Source of the DNA: Stappia stellulata
GTDB lineage: Bacteria; Pseudomonadota; Alphaproteobacteria; Rhizobiales; Stappiaceae
NCBI RefSeq assembly: GCF_020176715.1
Contig: NZ_JAIVMF010000002.1
Span: forward strand, 186,001 to 250,000
Length of the DNA stretch: 64,000 bases
Direction: 5' to 3'
The notes under the pieces are model-generated. The model was not told the DNA's origin and made no database searches. It saw only the letters and a program-made list of their open reading frames with translations. Shown piece by piece: positions 33,731 through 43,851 of this stretch (position 1 is its first letter; the number at the start of each line of letters is the position of its first letter). The position numbers and the translations under genes were made by a program.

Positions 33731-36700
33731 TTGATCCGCCGCGATAAACCCTTGCGCGCGACGCTGCGCCGGCGCCGCGCCAGATGGGTTGTGCCGTCGA
33801 TCATCCTGCTCGCCTTTCTCGCTGTCTCGCTCGCAGGCGGAGCGTTCTATCTCGCCCAGGGACCGGTGTCGGTTCCACAGCTTGCGCGGGCGATCGAGGA
33901 ACGTGTGTCCACCGACGAGGCGCAGCTGACGATCGGCGTCGCCACGGTGGATGTGTCGCGCGGACTGCCGGTGCGAATCGAGCTTGAGAACGCCGCGATC
34001 GAGATGCCGGGCCCCAGTCCCGTCACGCTGATCCTGCCGCGCATTTCGGCCCCGCTCGACCTGTCGGACGCCATGCGCGGCGAGGTCGTTCTCGAAGAGG
34101 TGGTGCTTGAACAGCCGAAGCTGCAGATCCAGCCGACCGGCACGACGCCGGGCGAGGTGCCCGACATGTCGGCCCTTGCAGAGGCAGCCGACAGGCTCGC
34201 CCGTCTGGCGCTTGCGCAACTGTCGGCACGCGGCATCCAGCGGATCGAGATCGTGTCGGCGGAGGTGGTCGCCTATGCGGGGCAGACCTATCGCACCAGC
34301 GGGATCGACGCGGTCCTGCGCCGCGAGGGGCAGGACACGCTGCAGATGGAGACGGAAGTGGCCGGCCGCATGGGGCGGTGGCGCGCGAACCTGCGCCGGA
34401 GCGTCGACCCCGGCTCCGGCGAGCGGCTGCTCGGTCTCGACATCAAGGATGTGACCCTTGGCGAGTTCATGCCGCTGGAAACGCAAATGCGCGCCGGCCG
34501 GGGGCTCGGGATTCCCGTGCGCATCCGTCTGGACACCAGCCTCGACAAGGACGGCGGGTTCATTTCAAGCCGCGCAGGCCTGTCCGTGTCGCCGGGGTGG
34601 ATCAACACCGGCCGGACCGTCGTCAGCTTCGACCGTTTCGACCTCCAACTGGTCTGGGAGGCGGGGCGCCCCGGCTTCCGGGTGGCGCCATCGGTCTATG
34701 CGCGGGGAAACACCGTCGTCCCCTTTGAGGGGATGGTCGAACCGCCGCGCGCCTGGCAGGAGCTATGGTCGTTCCAGCTTGTGTCGCGCAACGGGCGGAT
34801 CGGCCCGAGCGATGTGCCGGGGCCGCCGTTTGCGATGAATGCGCTTGCGGTCGAGGGGCGTGCGGACCTGATGCAGCGCGAGCTGCATTTCGACAATATC
34901 GCCCTGCGCTCGGGCACAGCGCAGCTCGACGGCGCCGGATCACTGAAGATCGCGGCGGACGGGCCCTATCTCGCGCTGGCCATGGAAAGCGGACCGATGC
35001 CGCTTGCCACCTTGAAGCGGATCTGGCCGATCACCGTCGCGCCTCCTGCGCGCGCCTGGGTGATCGAGCACATGATCGACGGGCGGGTGCTTGGCGGCAG
35101 CGCGACGGTGGCGTTGCAGCCGCCGGCCTTCGATCATCTCGATCCCGATCCGGGCTGGTCGGGCGACGACATGCAGATCGAGATCGCCTTCGACGATCTC
35201 AGCCTCAAGACCGTGGGTACGGTGCCCGTCGCGCAGGGCCTTGCAGGGCGACTCGAGGTGGCGAACGAAATTCTCACGGTCACCTCCGACCAGGGCGTGA
35301 TGGTGGTGCGCCCTGACGAGCAGCTTAGCATCGAGAAGATCGATTTCGCCATTCCGGACCTGCGTAAAAGCGGGGTCAAGACCGGCGATCTCGCGTTGAC
35401 GCTTGCCGGACCGGCCGCGTCGCTCGGCGGTGTTCTCGACAGCAAGCCCTTCGAGGTCCTGTCCAAGAACGACGTCACGCCAGACGATCTCGGCGGAGGC
35501 GGCTCGCTCTCGCTGACCGCCCGCTTTGCGCTCGAAAAGGACGTTCCCCTCGAAGAGGTCGACTGGACGCTGAAAGGCGAACTCAAGGGGTTTTCCAATG
35601 CCGTTGCGATCCGCGGCCACAAGATGCGGCGCGCGGACCTGTCGTTTGAGGTCGATCCGGGCCGGATCGCACTGACCGGGCGCGGAGAGCTCGACGGCCT
35701 GCCCGCCAACATCGACCTTGTGGTCCCGCTTGGCGACGGGGAGGAATCCTCCGTTGCCGCCCGTCAGGGGGTCGTTATCGACGCGACCGCGGCGCAGCTT
35801 GCCAGTCGCGGCATCGATCTGCGCGATTTCGTCTCCGGCCAGATGCGGCTGTCCTCCGACGAGACCGCCAGCGGGCAGACATACGAGATCGACCTGTCGC
35901 GGGCGAAGATCAGCCTGCCCCAGGTCGGCTGGAGCAAGAGCCCGGGCGTTGCCGCCAAGGCGAATTTCACGTTGGCCGAGGTCGATGGCGGTCGCGAGGT
36001 GCGCGGCTTCCAGTTGACGTCGGAGGGCGTCGACATTGCCGGCACCATTGCACTCGACGCGAAGGGGGGCTTCACCAGCGCCCAGTTTTCGCGTTTTTCC
36101 CTGCGGCCGAGCGATGACGCCACCTTGCGGGTGTCGAAGCGCGGCAACCAGGTGGTTGCCGACCTGCGCGCGCGGCGTTTCGATGGTCGCGGCCTGCTTT
36201 CCAGTCTCGCCAATGGTGACGCCTCCAGGCGCGGCGGGGAGGGGGGCGCGCTCCGGGTTCAGGCAACGGTCGACCAGATGACCGGGTTCAACGGCGTCAA
36301 CGTCACCAATGTGTCGCTCAACCTGTCCAGCATCGGCGGAGAGATGCGGGCCTTGTCGCTGAGCGGGCAGACCGGCGGCAGGGCGGCGTTCAATTTCACA
36401 ATGTCCGGCAAAGACGCCGACCGGGTCCTGTCCGGGTCGATGCAGGACACCGGGGCGCTGCTGCGCTTCGCCAACCTCTACGAGCGCATGCGCGGCGGCG
36501 CGGGTGTCCTGTCGGTAGCGATGCCGTCGAACGGAGCCTGGAACGGTCGCTTCAAGGTCAAGCGTCTGTCGATCACCGAGGATCCGGCGATCCGCGCGCT
36601 TGCGCGCGCGCCCGACATGTCCGATCCTGACCGGCGGCGCCGGGCGGGGCTGACGGGCTCGGCACAGCGCGGCGAGGCGTCCTTCAATGCGCTCGATCTG

Positions 36701-37021
36701 GTGTTCCAGCGTCAGGGTGACATGCTCACGATCACCGACGGCACGCTCACGGGCGCGACCATTGGCGGCACCGTGAGCGGCCAGGTCAATCTCGAGAGGC
36801 GTCTGCTCGACCTGACCGGCACCTTCGTTCCCGTTTTTGCGCTCAACAACCTCTTCGCGAAAATCCCGATCCTCGGTTTCGCGCTGGGCGGGGGGACGGA
36901 TGAGGGTCTGATCGGCGTGACCTTCAAGCTCACCGGGCCGATTGCCGATCCGGTGCTGACGGTGAACCCGGCCTCGGCGATGGCGCCGGGGATCTTCCGG
37001 AAAATCTTCGAATACCGTTGA
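33731..37021 (+). CDS. Giant AsmA/YhdP-like protein (DUF3971 and AsmA C-terminal-type)
   Basis: A 1096-residue envelope protein with one N-terminal membrane anchor (about residues 20-45) after an arginine-rich cytoplasmic tail. The rest is a long, repetitive beta-rich region. Its N-terminal half resembles DUF3971. The C-terminus (TGATIGGTVSGQVNLERRLL; GFALGGGTDEGLIGVTFKL; PASAMAPGIFRKIFEYR) matches the end of YhdP/AsmA-type proteins. These bridge-like proteins help phospholipid movement between membranes. The start is a TTG at 33731; AAGGA lies too far upstream and AGAAGG too close for a good spacing, so the exact start is uncertain. It is divergent from bcp. Confidence 0.85.
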   Translation: MIRRDKPLRATLRRRRARWVVPSIILLAFLAVSLAGGAFYLAQGPVSVPQLARAIEERVSTDEAQLTIGVATVDVSRGLPVRIELENAAIEMPGPSPVTLILPRISAPLDLSDAMRGEVVLEEVVLEQPKLQIQPTGTTPGEVPDMSALAEAADRLARLALAQLSARGIQRIEIVSAEVVAYAGQTYRTSGIDAVLRREGQDTLQMETEVAGRMGRWRANLRRSVDPGSGERLLGLDIKDVTLGEFMPLETQMRAGRGLGIPVRIRLDTSLDKDGGFISSRAGLSVSPGWINTGRTVVSFDRFDLQLVWEAGRPGFRVAPSVYARGNTVVPFEGMVEPPRAWQELWSFQLVSRNGRIGPSDVPGPPFAMNALAVEGRADLMQRELHFDNIALRSGTAQLDGAGSLKIAADGPYLALAMESGPMPLATLKRIWPITVAPPARAWVIEHMIDGRVLGGSATVALQPPAFDHLDPDPGWSGDDMQIEIAFDDLSLKTVGTVPVAQGLAGRLEVANEILTVTSDQGVMVVRPDEQLSIEKIDFAIPDLRKSGVKTGDLALTLAGPAASLGGVLDSKPFEVLSKNDVTPDDLGGGGSLSLTARFALEKDVPLEEVDWTLKGELKGFSNAVAIRGHKMRRADLSFEVDPGRIALTGRGELDGLPANIDLVVPLGDGEESSVAARQGVVIDATAAQLASRGIDLRDFVSGQMRLSSDETASGQTYEIDLSRAKISLPQVGWSKSPGVAAKANFTLAEVDGGREVRGFQLTSEGVDIAGTIALDAKGGFTSAQFSRFSLRPSDDATLRVSKRGNQVVADLRARRFDGRGLLSSLANGDASRRGGEGGALRVQATVDQMTGFNGVNVTNVSLNLSSIGGEMRALSLSGQTGGRAAFNFTMSGKDADRVLSGSMQDTGALLRFANLYERMRGGAGVLSVAMPSNGAWNGRFKVKRLSITEDPAIRALARAPDMSDPDRRRRAGLTGSAQRGEASFNALDLVFQRQGDMLTITDGTLTGATIGGTVSGQVNLERRLLDLTGTFVPVFALNNLFAKIPILGFALGGGTDEGLIGVTFKLTGPIADPVLTVNPASAMAPGIFRKIFEYR

Positions 37022-37250
37022 AACGATCGACGCAATTCGCGCAAGGGTTGCAATCTTCCCTTACGTCATGGCATGGGCATTAGGTATGGCCTCGCCGCGT
37101 GGTCGCGTGTATAACCCCAGCCGGTCTGGCGCGGGCGGTTGCGTCACGCCGGTCAGTGCGGTCGACGGGTGAACCGCAACGCGGATTTTTGAACAGGGCA
37201 GCGGCGCGCCATCGTCACGCCGGTGCCGGAATTGTGCGGGAGTTGGAACT

Positions 37251-38633
37251 ATGGCGCAGAATTGGTCACCTGACAGCTGGCGGTCGAAACCGGTCGTGCA
37301 GGTTCCCGACTATCGCGACGCCGAGGCGCTTGCGACGGTCGAAAGCCGCCTGTCCGACTTTCCGCCGCTGGTTTTTGCAGGTGAGGCGCGAAAGCTGACC
37401 CGTCAGCTCGCCGAAGTCGGTGAAGGGCGCGGGTTCCTTCTGCAGGGCGGCGATTGCGCCGAGAGCTTCGCCGAACACCATGCCGATCACATTCGCGATT
37501 TCTTCCGCGTGTTCCTGCAGATGGCGGTTGTTTTGACCTATGCCTCGTCGCAGCCGGTGGTGAAGGTCGGGCGCATCGCCGGCCAGTTCGCCAAGCCGCG
37601 CTCGTCTCCGATGGAGAAGAAGGGCGACGTGGAGCTTCCCAGCTACCGCGGCGATATCGTCAATGACATCGAGTTCACGCCGGAAACGCGCGAGCCGGAC
37701 CCGCAGCGACAGATCATGGCCTATCGCCAGTCCGCGGCGACGCTGAACCTGCTTCGCGCCTTCGCCCAGGGCGGGTTCGCCAATCTCGACCATGTGCATC
37801 GCTGGATGCTGTCCTTCGTCAAGGACAGCCCGCAGAGCCACCGCTATCAGGCGCTTGCCGACCGCATTTCGGAAAGCCTCGACTTCATGCGGGCCTGCGG
37901 CATCGATCCAGACACGGCGCCGCAGTTGCGCTCGACCGATTTCTTCACCAGCCACGAGGCGCTCCTGCTTGGCTACGAAGAAGCGCTGACGCGTGTCGAC
38001 AGCACCTCCGGCGACTGGTACGCGACCTCCGGCCACATGCTGTGGATCGGCGACCGCACCCGCCAGCCCGACCATGCGCATGTCGAGTTCTTCCGCGGCA
38101 TCAAGAACCCGATCGGGCTCAAGTGCGGACCGAGCCTGACGCCGGACGGTCTGCTGGAGCTGATGGATACGCTCAACCCGGACAACCAGGCCGGTCGTCT
38201 GACGCTGATCTGCCGTTTCGGCGCGGACAAGGTGTTCGAGCATCTGCCGGCTCTGGTGCGGGCCGTGGAACGCGAAGGCCGCAAGGTGGTTTGGTCGTGC
38301 GATCCGATGCATGGCAATACCATCACCGCCAACGGCTACAAGACGCGTCCGTTCGACCGGATCCTGCGCGAGGTCGAGGCTTTCTTCGCGGTGCATCGCG
38401 CCGAAGGCACCTATGCGGGCGGGATCCATGTCGAGATGACCGGCAAGAACGTCACCGAGTGCACCGGCGGGGCGCGCGCCCTGACCGCCGACGATCTGGC
38501 CGATCGCTATCACACCTATTGCGACCCGCGCCTCAATGCCGAACAGGCGATCGAGCTTGCGTTCCTGGTTGCCGAGAACGTGCGCAAGGAGCGCGACGCC
38601 CGGTCCGCGGAGCGCCAGGCCGCCGCGAGCTGA
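37251..38633 (+). CDS. aroG: 3-deoxy-7-phosphoheptulonate synthase, class II
   Basis: A 460-residue type II (plant-like) DAHP synthase, which condenses phosphoenolpyruvate and erythrose 4-phosphate as the first step of aromatic synthesis. Family motifs: [12 protein letters not shown] (about 37-48), [18 protein letters not shown] (about 63-80) with the metal-ligand Cys, [20 protein letters not shown] (about 345-364) and [14 protein letters not shown] (about 388). The length fits. GGGAG about 12 bases upstream supports the ATG. The other shikimate gene here is aroQ. A hairpin follows its stop by about 40 bases. Confidence 0.96.
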   Translation: MAQNWSPDSWRSKPVVQVPDYRDAEALATVESRLSDFPPLVFAGEARKLTRQLAEVGEGRGFLLQGGDCAESFAEHHADHIRDFFRVFLQMAVVLTYASSQPVVKVGRIAGQFAKPRSSPMEKKGDVELPSYRGDIVNDIEFTPETREPDPQRQIMAYRQSAATLNLLRAFAQGGFANLDHVHRWMLSFVKDSPQSHRYQALADRISESLDFMRACGIDPDTAPQLRSTDFFTSHEALLLGYEEALTRVDSTSGDWYATSGHMLWIGDRTRQPDHAHVEFFRGIKNPIGLKCGPSLTPDGLLELMDTLNPDNQAGRLTLICRFGADKVFEHLPALVRAVEREGRKVVWSCDPMHGNTITANGYKTRPFDRILREVEAFFAVHRAEGTYAGGIHVEMTGKNVTECTGGARALTADDLADRYHTYCDPRLNAEQAIELAFLVAENVRKERDARSAERQAAAS

Positions 38634-38670
38634 TACGTCCCTGCGGGCACGCATCGCACGGCATCTGTTG

Positions 38671-38693
38671 AACGGTCGGCATTGCCGGCCGTT
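38671..38693 (+). terminator. Hairpin after the DAHP synthase gene
   Basis: A ten-bp stem (38671-38680 with 38684-38693, one G.U pair) and an ATT loop. No U-run follows (CGCTCATC), so termination is plausible but unproven. Confidence 0.5.
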
Positions 38694-38852
38694 CGCTCAT
38701 CGGACGTTGGTCGGTCCGCAGTTTCGCCGGCTGCCGGTCACATCTGTGTGAGCTGCAGTTTATCCGGCGGCAAAGCCTCTATTTTTAAAGGAAATATTGA
38801 AGCTCTTTCGTCTAGACTTTTCCAACGCCAATCGGGAGGGGACCGAGACGGC

Positions 38853-39359
38853 ATGCATATTGACCTTTCGGACGTGTCGATTCTCGTGATCGACGACAAT
38901 TCCCATATGCGCTCTTTGTTCCGTGCGATCTTGAACGGTTTCGGCGCGCGCAAGATTTTCGAGGCCGGCGACGGATCAGATGGCCTGGCCGTTGTCGTCG
39001 ACCGCAAGCCCGACGTGGTGATCTGCGACTGGGTGATGGCGCCGCTGTCGGGAGGCGAATTCCTGTCCATTCTGCGCGGGGATTCAGACGAATTCGTCGC
39101 CACCACGCCGGTGATCATGGTCAGCGCCGACGCCCGCAAGCCGGTGATCCTGCGCGCGCTCGAATTGGGCATCCACGAGTTTCTCGCCAAGCCCGTTTCG
39201 CCCGCGATGCTGTATCAACGTCTCTACCGGGTGTTGACCGAGCATCGGCCGTTCGTGCGCAAGGGCAGCTATTTCGGCCCGGTGCCGCGCAGCAGCATGC
39301 CGCCGCCCGCCGCTGCAGCGCCGTCGGGTCCGGCGCAGCAGGACATGGTGTTCCTTTAG
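38853..39359 (+). CDS. Single-domain CheY-like response regulator with Pro-rich tail
   Basis: A 168-residue receiver-domain protein without a DNA-binding or enzymatic output domain. The acidic pocket is VIDDNSHMRS (about 12-21). The phospho-accepting Asp is in VVICDWVMAPLSGGEF (about 56), the conserved Ser in VIMVSADAR (about 88) and the Lys in FLAKPVSPAM (about 112). The last 30 residues are Pro/Ala-rich. No histidine kinase is adjacent. Similar orphan regulators in alphaproteobacteria act in motility or stress signalling by protein contact. ATG at 38853 fits the domain start; the frame extends upstream without support. Confidence 0.9.
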   Translation: MHIDLSDVSILVIDDNSHMRSLFRAILNGFGARKIFEAGDGSDGLAVVVDRKPDVVICDWVMAPLSGGEFLSILRGDSDEFVATTPVIMVSADARKPVILRALELGIHEFLAKPVSPAMLYQRLYRVLTEHRPFVRKGSYFGPVPRSSMPPPAAAAPSGPAQQDMVFL

Positions 39360-39469
39360 GGGTGGCATCACGAAGGATGTCTGCGCCCGGTCCCGCGCGG
39401 ACCGCGCGACCCTTGCATCAACCGTTCAGGGCACTGGACCGTGGTGCAAGAGCGGGCTAAACCGAAGCC

Positions 39470-41158
39470 ATGACAGACGCTTCCATCCCGCCTCGCGCCG
39501 ACCGGCTCCGCCTCGCCATTGCACAGTTCAATCCGACGGTGGGCGACATCGACGGAAACCTCGCGCTTGCGCGCCGGGCGCGGGCGCAGGCCGCCGCCGC
39601 GAATGCGGATCTCGTGTTGTTGTCCGAGCTGTTCCTGTCCGGTTATCCGCCGGAAGATCTCGTCCTCAAGCCGGCCTTCGTTGCCGCCTGCCGCGCCGCG
39701 CTCGATGCGCTGGTTGCCGACACCGCCGACGGCGGGCCGGGGGTGATCGTCGGTCTGCCCTGGCGCGAGGGCGACAAGCTGCACAATGCGGTGGCCCTTG
39801 TCGACGGCGGGCGGATCGAGGGCGTGCGCTTCAAGGTCGATCTGCCCAATTACGGCGAATTCGATGAAAAGCGCGTCTTCCAGTCCGGGCCGCTTCCCGG
39901 GCCGGTCGGATTTCGCGGCATCCGTCTCGGTCTTCCCGTGTGCGAAGACGCCTGGTCGGACGAGGTCTGCGAGTGTCTTGCGGAGACCGGCGCGGAGCTT
40001 CTGCTGGTGCCCAACGGGTCGCCGTTCCATGCCGGCAAGCCGGAGGTGCGGCTGCAGGTGATGGTGTCGCGCGTTGTCGAGACCGGCCTGCCGCTGGTCT
40101 ATTGCAACCAGGTCGGCGGTCAGGACGAACTGGTGTTCGACGGCGCATCCTTCGCGCTGCAGGCCGACCGCAGCCTGGCGTTCCAGATGCCTGAGTTCGC
40201 CGAGGCGCTGGAGGTCACCGACTGGCAGCGGGACGGCGACGGGGTCTGGGCCTGTGTTCGAGGGCCGGCTCACGCGCTGCCTGACGCGGATGCAGCGCTC
40301 TGGCACGCCTGCGTGCTGGGGTTTCGCGACTACGTCGAGAAAAACGGCTTTCCCGGTGTCGTTCTCGGGCTGTCCGGCGGGATCGACAGCGCGGTCGTTG
40401 CCGCCATGGCGGTGGATGCGCTGGGACCCGAGCGGGTGCATTGCGTGATGCTGCCTTATCGCTACACATCGCAGGAAAGCCTCGTCGATGCCAAGGCCTG
40501 CGCCGATGCGCTGAAACTGCGCTACGACACGGTGGGCATCGCCCCGGCCGTCGAGGGCTTCCAGGCGGCCCTGTCGGACCTCTTTGCCGGCACCGAAAGC
40601 GGGGTGACGGAGGAAAACATCCAGTCGCGTGCCCGCGGCGTCGTCCTGATGGCGATTTCCAACAAGTTCGGCCACATGGTCGCCACCACCGGCAACAAGT
40701 CGGAGATGTCGGTCGGTTATGCCACGCTGTATGGCGACATGAACGGCGGCTTCAATCCGATCAAGGATCTCTACAAGACGCGGGTCTACAAGCTTGCCGC
40801 CTGGCGCAATGCCAACCGCCCTGACGGCTTGCTCGGACCGGACGGCGAGGTCATCCCGACCAACATTCTCACCAAGGTGCCCTCGGCCGAGTTGCGGGAA
40901 AACCAGACCGACCAGGATTCGCTTCCCGACTATGAGATTCTCGACGACATTCTCGAATGTCTGGTGGAAAAAGAGATGTCGGTCGGCGACATCGAGGCGC
41001 GCGGCCACGACCGCGCGCTCATCCACCGGATCGAGCACCTGCTTTATGTTGCGGAATACAAGCGGCGTCAGTCGGCGCCCGGCGTGAAGATCACCCGCAA
41101 GAATTTCGGCCGCGACCGACGCTATCCGATTACCAACCGGTTCCGCGATCGCAGTTAG
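39470..41158 (+). CDS. nadE: Glutamine-dependent NAD(+) synthetase
   Basis: A 562-residue two-domain enzyme that amidates nicotinate adenine dinucleotide. The N-terminal nitrilase-like glutaminase domain has the Glu in LLSELFLSGYPPEDL (about 45-60), Lys in KVDLPNYGEFDEKRVF (about 124-139) and Cys in LPVCEDAWSDEV (about 160). The C-terminal synthetase has the ATP loop LGLSGGIDSAVVAAM (about 300) and NKSEMSVGYATLYGDMNGGF (about 407). It uses glutamine rather than ammonia. The stop is 65 bases before the MFS gene on the same strand. Confidence 0.96.
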   Translation: MTDASIPPRADRLRLAIAQFNPTVGDIDGNLALARRARAQAAAANADLVLLSELFLSGYPPEDLVLKPAFVAACRAALDALVADTADGGPGVIVGLPWREGDKLHNAVALVDGGRIEGVRFKVDLPNYGEFDEKRVFQSGPLPGPVGFRGIRLGLPVCEDAWSDEVCECLAETGAELLLVPNGSPFHAGKPEVRLQVMVSRVVETGLPLVYCNQVGGQDELVFDGASFALQADRSLAFQMPEFAEALEVTDWQRDGDGVWACVRGPAHALPDADAALWHACVLGFRDYVEKNGFPGVVLGLSGGIDSAVVAAMAVDALGPERVHCVMLPYRYTSQESLVDAKACADALKLRYDTVGIAPAVEGFQAALSDLFAGTESGVTEENIQSRARGVVLMAISNKFGHMVATTGNKSEMSVGYATLYGDMNGGFNPIKDLYKTRVYKLAAWRNANRPDGLLGPDGEVIPTNILTKVPSAELRENQTDQDSLPDYEILDDILECLVEKEMSVGDIEARGHDRALIHRIEHLLYVAEYKRRQSAPGVKITRKNFGRDRRYPITNRFRDRS

Positions 41159-41223
41159 GCGGACCCGAAGGTCCTGCAAGTCCTGCGGTGCCCCGGCGCA
41201 TTTTCGTGCGGAAAGACGGTGCA

Positions 41224-42480
41224 ATGTCCTATTTCGCCTTCGTTCGGGAGAACCTGCGCTGGCTCCTTGCCGGGCTGCTGCTGACGTTTTTCTCCAGCTT
41301 CGGCCAGACGTTCTTCATCTCGCTCGTCGCCGGCGACCTGCGCAGCGCGTTCGGCTTGTCGCACGGGGCGTTCGGCGGGCTCTATATGGCGGCGACGCTG
41401 CTGTCGGCCGCTTCCCTGACGGTCATCGGCAAGGTCGTCGACACGCAGCCGCTGGCGCTGGTCTCGGCGGCGATCGTCATCGGGCTCGCGCTGTTTTCCG
41501 TCGGCATGGCCAGCGTTTCCTCGGTCGCGATGCTTTTCGTTGTGCTCTACGGCCTGCGGCTTTTCGGGCAGGGCATGATGACCCATGTGGCGATGACCGC
41601 AATGGGGCGCTGGTATGCGGCGCAGCGGGGGCGGGCGGTCTCCATTGCTGCTCTTGGCATCCAGTGCGGAGAGGCGTCTCTTCCGCTCGCTTTCGTCGCC
41701 GTGTCGGCGGTTGTCGGCTGGCGCGGGGCCTGGTGGCTCGGCGCGGCCGCCCTTGTCGTTGTTGCCCTGCCGGCGCTCTTGTTGCTCTTGCGGGTCGAGC
41801 GCATTCCGCGCGGACAGAGCACCCCTGACGATGGGCCGGAGATCCTGCGGCACTGGACCCGCCGCGAGGTTCTGCGCGATCCCGCGTTCTGGATCATCTC
41901 TGCCGGCACACTTGCACCGCCCTTCATCGGCACCACGATTTTCTTCAACCAGGTCTATCTGGTCGAGCTGCGTGGCTGGACGATGGAACTGTTCGCCTCC
42001 GCCTTCGTTGCCATGTCGTCCATGACGATCACCTGTGCGCTGCTGGCCGGCTGGCTGATCGACAGGTTTACGGCGGTGCGCGTTCTGCCCGTCTTCCTGC
42101 TGCCGCTCGGCGCGGCCTGCGTGCTGCTCGCCACGGTGACGGCGCCCTGGGCCGCCTTCGGCTTTATGGCGCTTCTCGGGGTCAGCTACGGCTTCAGTTC
42201 CACTTTGTTCGGGTCGCTCTGGCCGGAAATCTACGGCACGCGCCATCTGGGGGCGGTTCGCTCCGTCACGGTGGCGATGATGGTGCTGGCCTCCGCCATC
42301 GGTCCCGGGCTTACCGGCAGTCTGATCGATCTCGGCGTTGCCTATGAAACGCAGATCCTGGCCATGGCCGGATACTGCTTCGTCACGGCGATTGCGATGG
42401 CCATCGTCTCCAGTCGCGTTCGCCGGCGTTTTGTGTCCACCGCGATCCCCGGCATTGCCGGGCGTTCGTCCTCCCGCTAA
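41224..42480 (+). CDS. Major facilitator superfamily transporter
   Basis: A 418-residue inner-membrane protein with about 12 membrane segments. It begins with a hydrophobic helix (LRWLLAGLLLTFFSSFGQTF). A central cytoplasmic loop (about 190-215) is followed by the second six-helix half. The MFS motif-A region between segments 2 and 3 reads GKVVDTQPLALV and is degenerate. The ATG at 41224 lies directly before the first segment, though the frame is open far upstream through nadE in another frame. The substrate is not evident. gltX starts ten bases after its stop. Confidence 0.87.
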   Translation: MSYFAFVRENLRWLLAGLLLTFFSSFGQTFFISLVAGDLRSAFGLSHGAFGGLYMAATLLSAASLTVIGKVVDTQPLALVSAAIVIGLALFSVGMASVSSVAMLFVVLYGLRLFGQGMMTHVAMTAMGRWYAAQRGRAVSIAALGIQCGEASLPLAFVAVSAVVGWRGAWWLGAAALVVVALPALLLLLRVERIPRGQSTPDDGPEILRHWTRREVLRDPAFWIISAGTLAPPFIGTTIFFNQVYLVELRGWTMELFASAFVAMSSMTITCALLAGWLIDRFTAVRVLPVFLLPLGAACVLLATVTAPWAAFGFMALLGVSYGFSSTLFGSLWPEIYGTRHLGAVRSVTVAMMVLASAIGPGLTGSLIDLGVAYETQILAMAGYCFVTAIAMAIVSSRVRRRFVSTAIPGIAGRSSSR

Positions 42481-42489
42481 GACAGGCGC

Positions 42490-43851
42490 ATGACCGTAAC
42501 CGTTCGATTTGCTCCCTCTCCCACCGGCTTTCTCCATATTGGCAACGCTCGTCCGGCGCTGATGAACTGGCTCTTCGCGTTGCGCGAGGGCGGCCGCTTC
42601 GTGCTGCGCTACGACGACACCGACCGCGAACGCTCGACCGCCGAATTCGCGCAGGCGATCGGCGAGGATCTCGCCTGGCTCGGCATCCACCCGCATGAGA
42701 GCTTCCGCCAGTCTGAGCGGATCGCGCAGTATGATGCGGCGGCGGAGCGGCTGCGCGCCGCAGGGCTCCTTTACCCCTGCTACGAGACGGCCGACGAACT
42801 GGAGCGCCGGCGCGGGCGCGCACGCGCGCTCGGTCGTCCTCCGGTCTATGATCGCGCAGCTCTGAAACTTTCCGACGAGGACCGCGCCGCCCTTGAAGCC
42901 GAGGGGCGCAAGCCGCATTGGCGCTTCCTGCTGCCCAACCACGACGGCGATCCCTTCGTCACGCGCCGCACCGAGTGTAGCTGGTCGGACCTGTGCCGGG
43001 GCGAGCAGACCATCGATCTTGCCTCGCTCTCCGATCCGGTGCTGATCCGCGCCGATGGCACCTATCTCTACATGCTGCCCTCGATCGTCGACGACATCGC
43101 CTCCGGCATCACCCATGTGATCCGGGGCGAGGACCATGTCGCCAACACGGCCGTGCAGCTTGCAATCTTCACGGCGCTGGAGGCGACGCCGCCGGTCTTT
43201 GCGCATCACAACCTGCTGACCACCGTCTCGGGCGAGGGGCTATCGAAGCGCAAGGGCGCGCTGTCGCTGCGCTCCCTGCGCGAGGCGGGCTTCGAGCCGA
43301 TGGCGGTCGCCTCGCTTGCGGTGCTCAGCGGCACCAGCCACGTAATCGAGCCGGCGGAGACGATGGCCGCGTTGGCCGACATGGTGTCGCTCGCCGATGT
43401 CTCGCGTTCGGCCGCCAAGTTCAATCCGGACGACCTGCGCCCGCTCAACGCGCGGCTGGTGCACCGGTTGCCCTTCGACGCCGTGGCGGATCGCCTTCAG
43501 GCGCTGGGTGTTGCCGGAGGGGCAGCGTTCTGGGAGGCGGTGCGGGAGAACTGCGAAACCGTCGGCGATGCCGCGCGCTGGTGGCGCGCCGTCAGCGATC
43601 CCCAGCCGATGGCGGTCGAGCCGGAAGATGCCGACTATCTCGCGCGCGCCGCCGAACTGCTTCCGCCGGACCCGTGGGACGATACCACCTGGGGGACGTG
43701 GACCGGGGCGCTCAAGGCGGAGACCGGGCGCAAGGGCAAGGCGCTGTTCCTGCCGCTGCGCAAGGCGCTGACCGGCGAGGCGCATGGTCCGGACATGAAG
43801 GCGTTGCTGCCGCTTATTGGGCGACGAAATAGCGCGGCCCGACTATCCTGA
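42490..43851 (+). CDS. gltX: Glutamyl-tRNA synthetase, second alphaproteobacterial type
   Basis: A 453-residue class Ia aminoacyl-tRNA synthetase that charges tRNA(Glu) and, in organisms using the amidotransferase route, tRNA(Gln). It begins [20 protein letters not shown], where the signature HIGH is HIGN. The KMSKS-equivalent loop is [16 protein letters not shown] (about 240-255). The C-terminal anticodon-binding part is short. Rhizobia usually carry two GluRS genes, and the [13 protein letters not shown] form corresponds to the second one. The gene overlaps the convergent DUF2865 gene by 38 bases at the 3' end. Confidence 0.92.
   Translation: MTVTVRFAPSPTGFLHIGNARPALMNWLFALREGGRFVLRYDDTDRERSTAEFAQAIGEDLAWLGIHPHESFRQSERIAQYDAAAERLRAAGLLYPCYETADELERRRGRARALGRPPVYDRAALKLSDEDRAALEAEGRKPHWRFLLPNHDGDPFVTRRTECSWSDLCRGEQTIDLASLSDPVLIRADGTYLYMLPSIVDDIASGITHVIRGEDHVANTAVQLAIFTALEATPPVFAHHNLLTTVSGEGLSKRKGALSLRSLREAGFEPMAVASLAVLSGTSHVIEPAETMAALADMVSLADVSRSAAKFNPDDLRPLNARLVHRLPFDAVADRLQALGVAGGAAFWEAVRENCETVGDAARWWRAVSDPQPMAVEPEDADYLARAAELLPPDPWDDTTWGTWTGALKAETGRKGKALFLPLRKALTGEAHGPDMKALLPLIGRRNSAARLS

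Noticed and set aside
39368-41224. A 618-codon minus-strand frame opposite nadE
   Set aside because: Shadow of nadE with no domain; nadE has both catalytic centres intact.
41155-43209. A 684-codon minus-strand open frame across the MFS and gltX genes
   Set aside because: Low-complexity Arg/Gly/Gln/Asp-rich translation without domains; both plus-strand genes have clear signatures.
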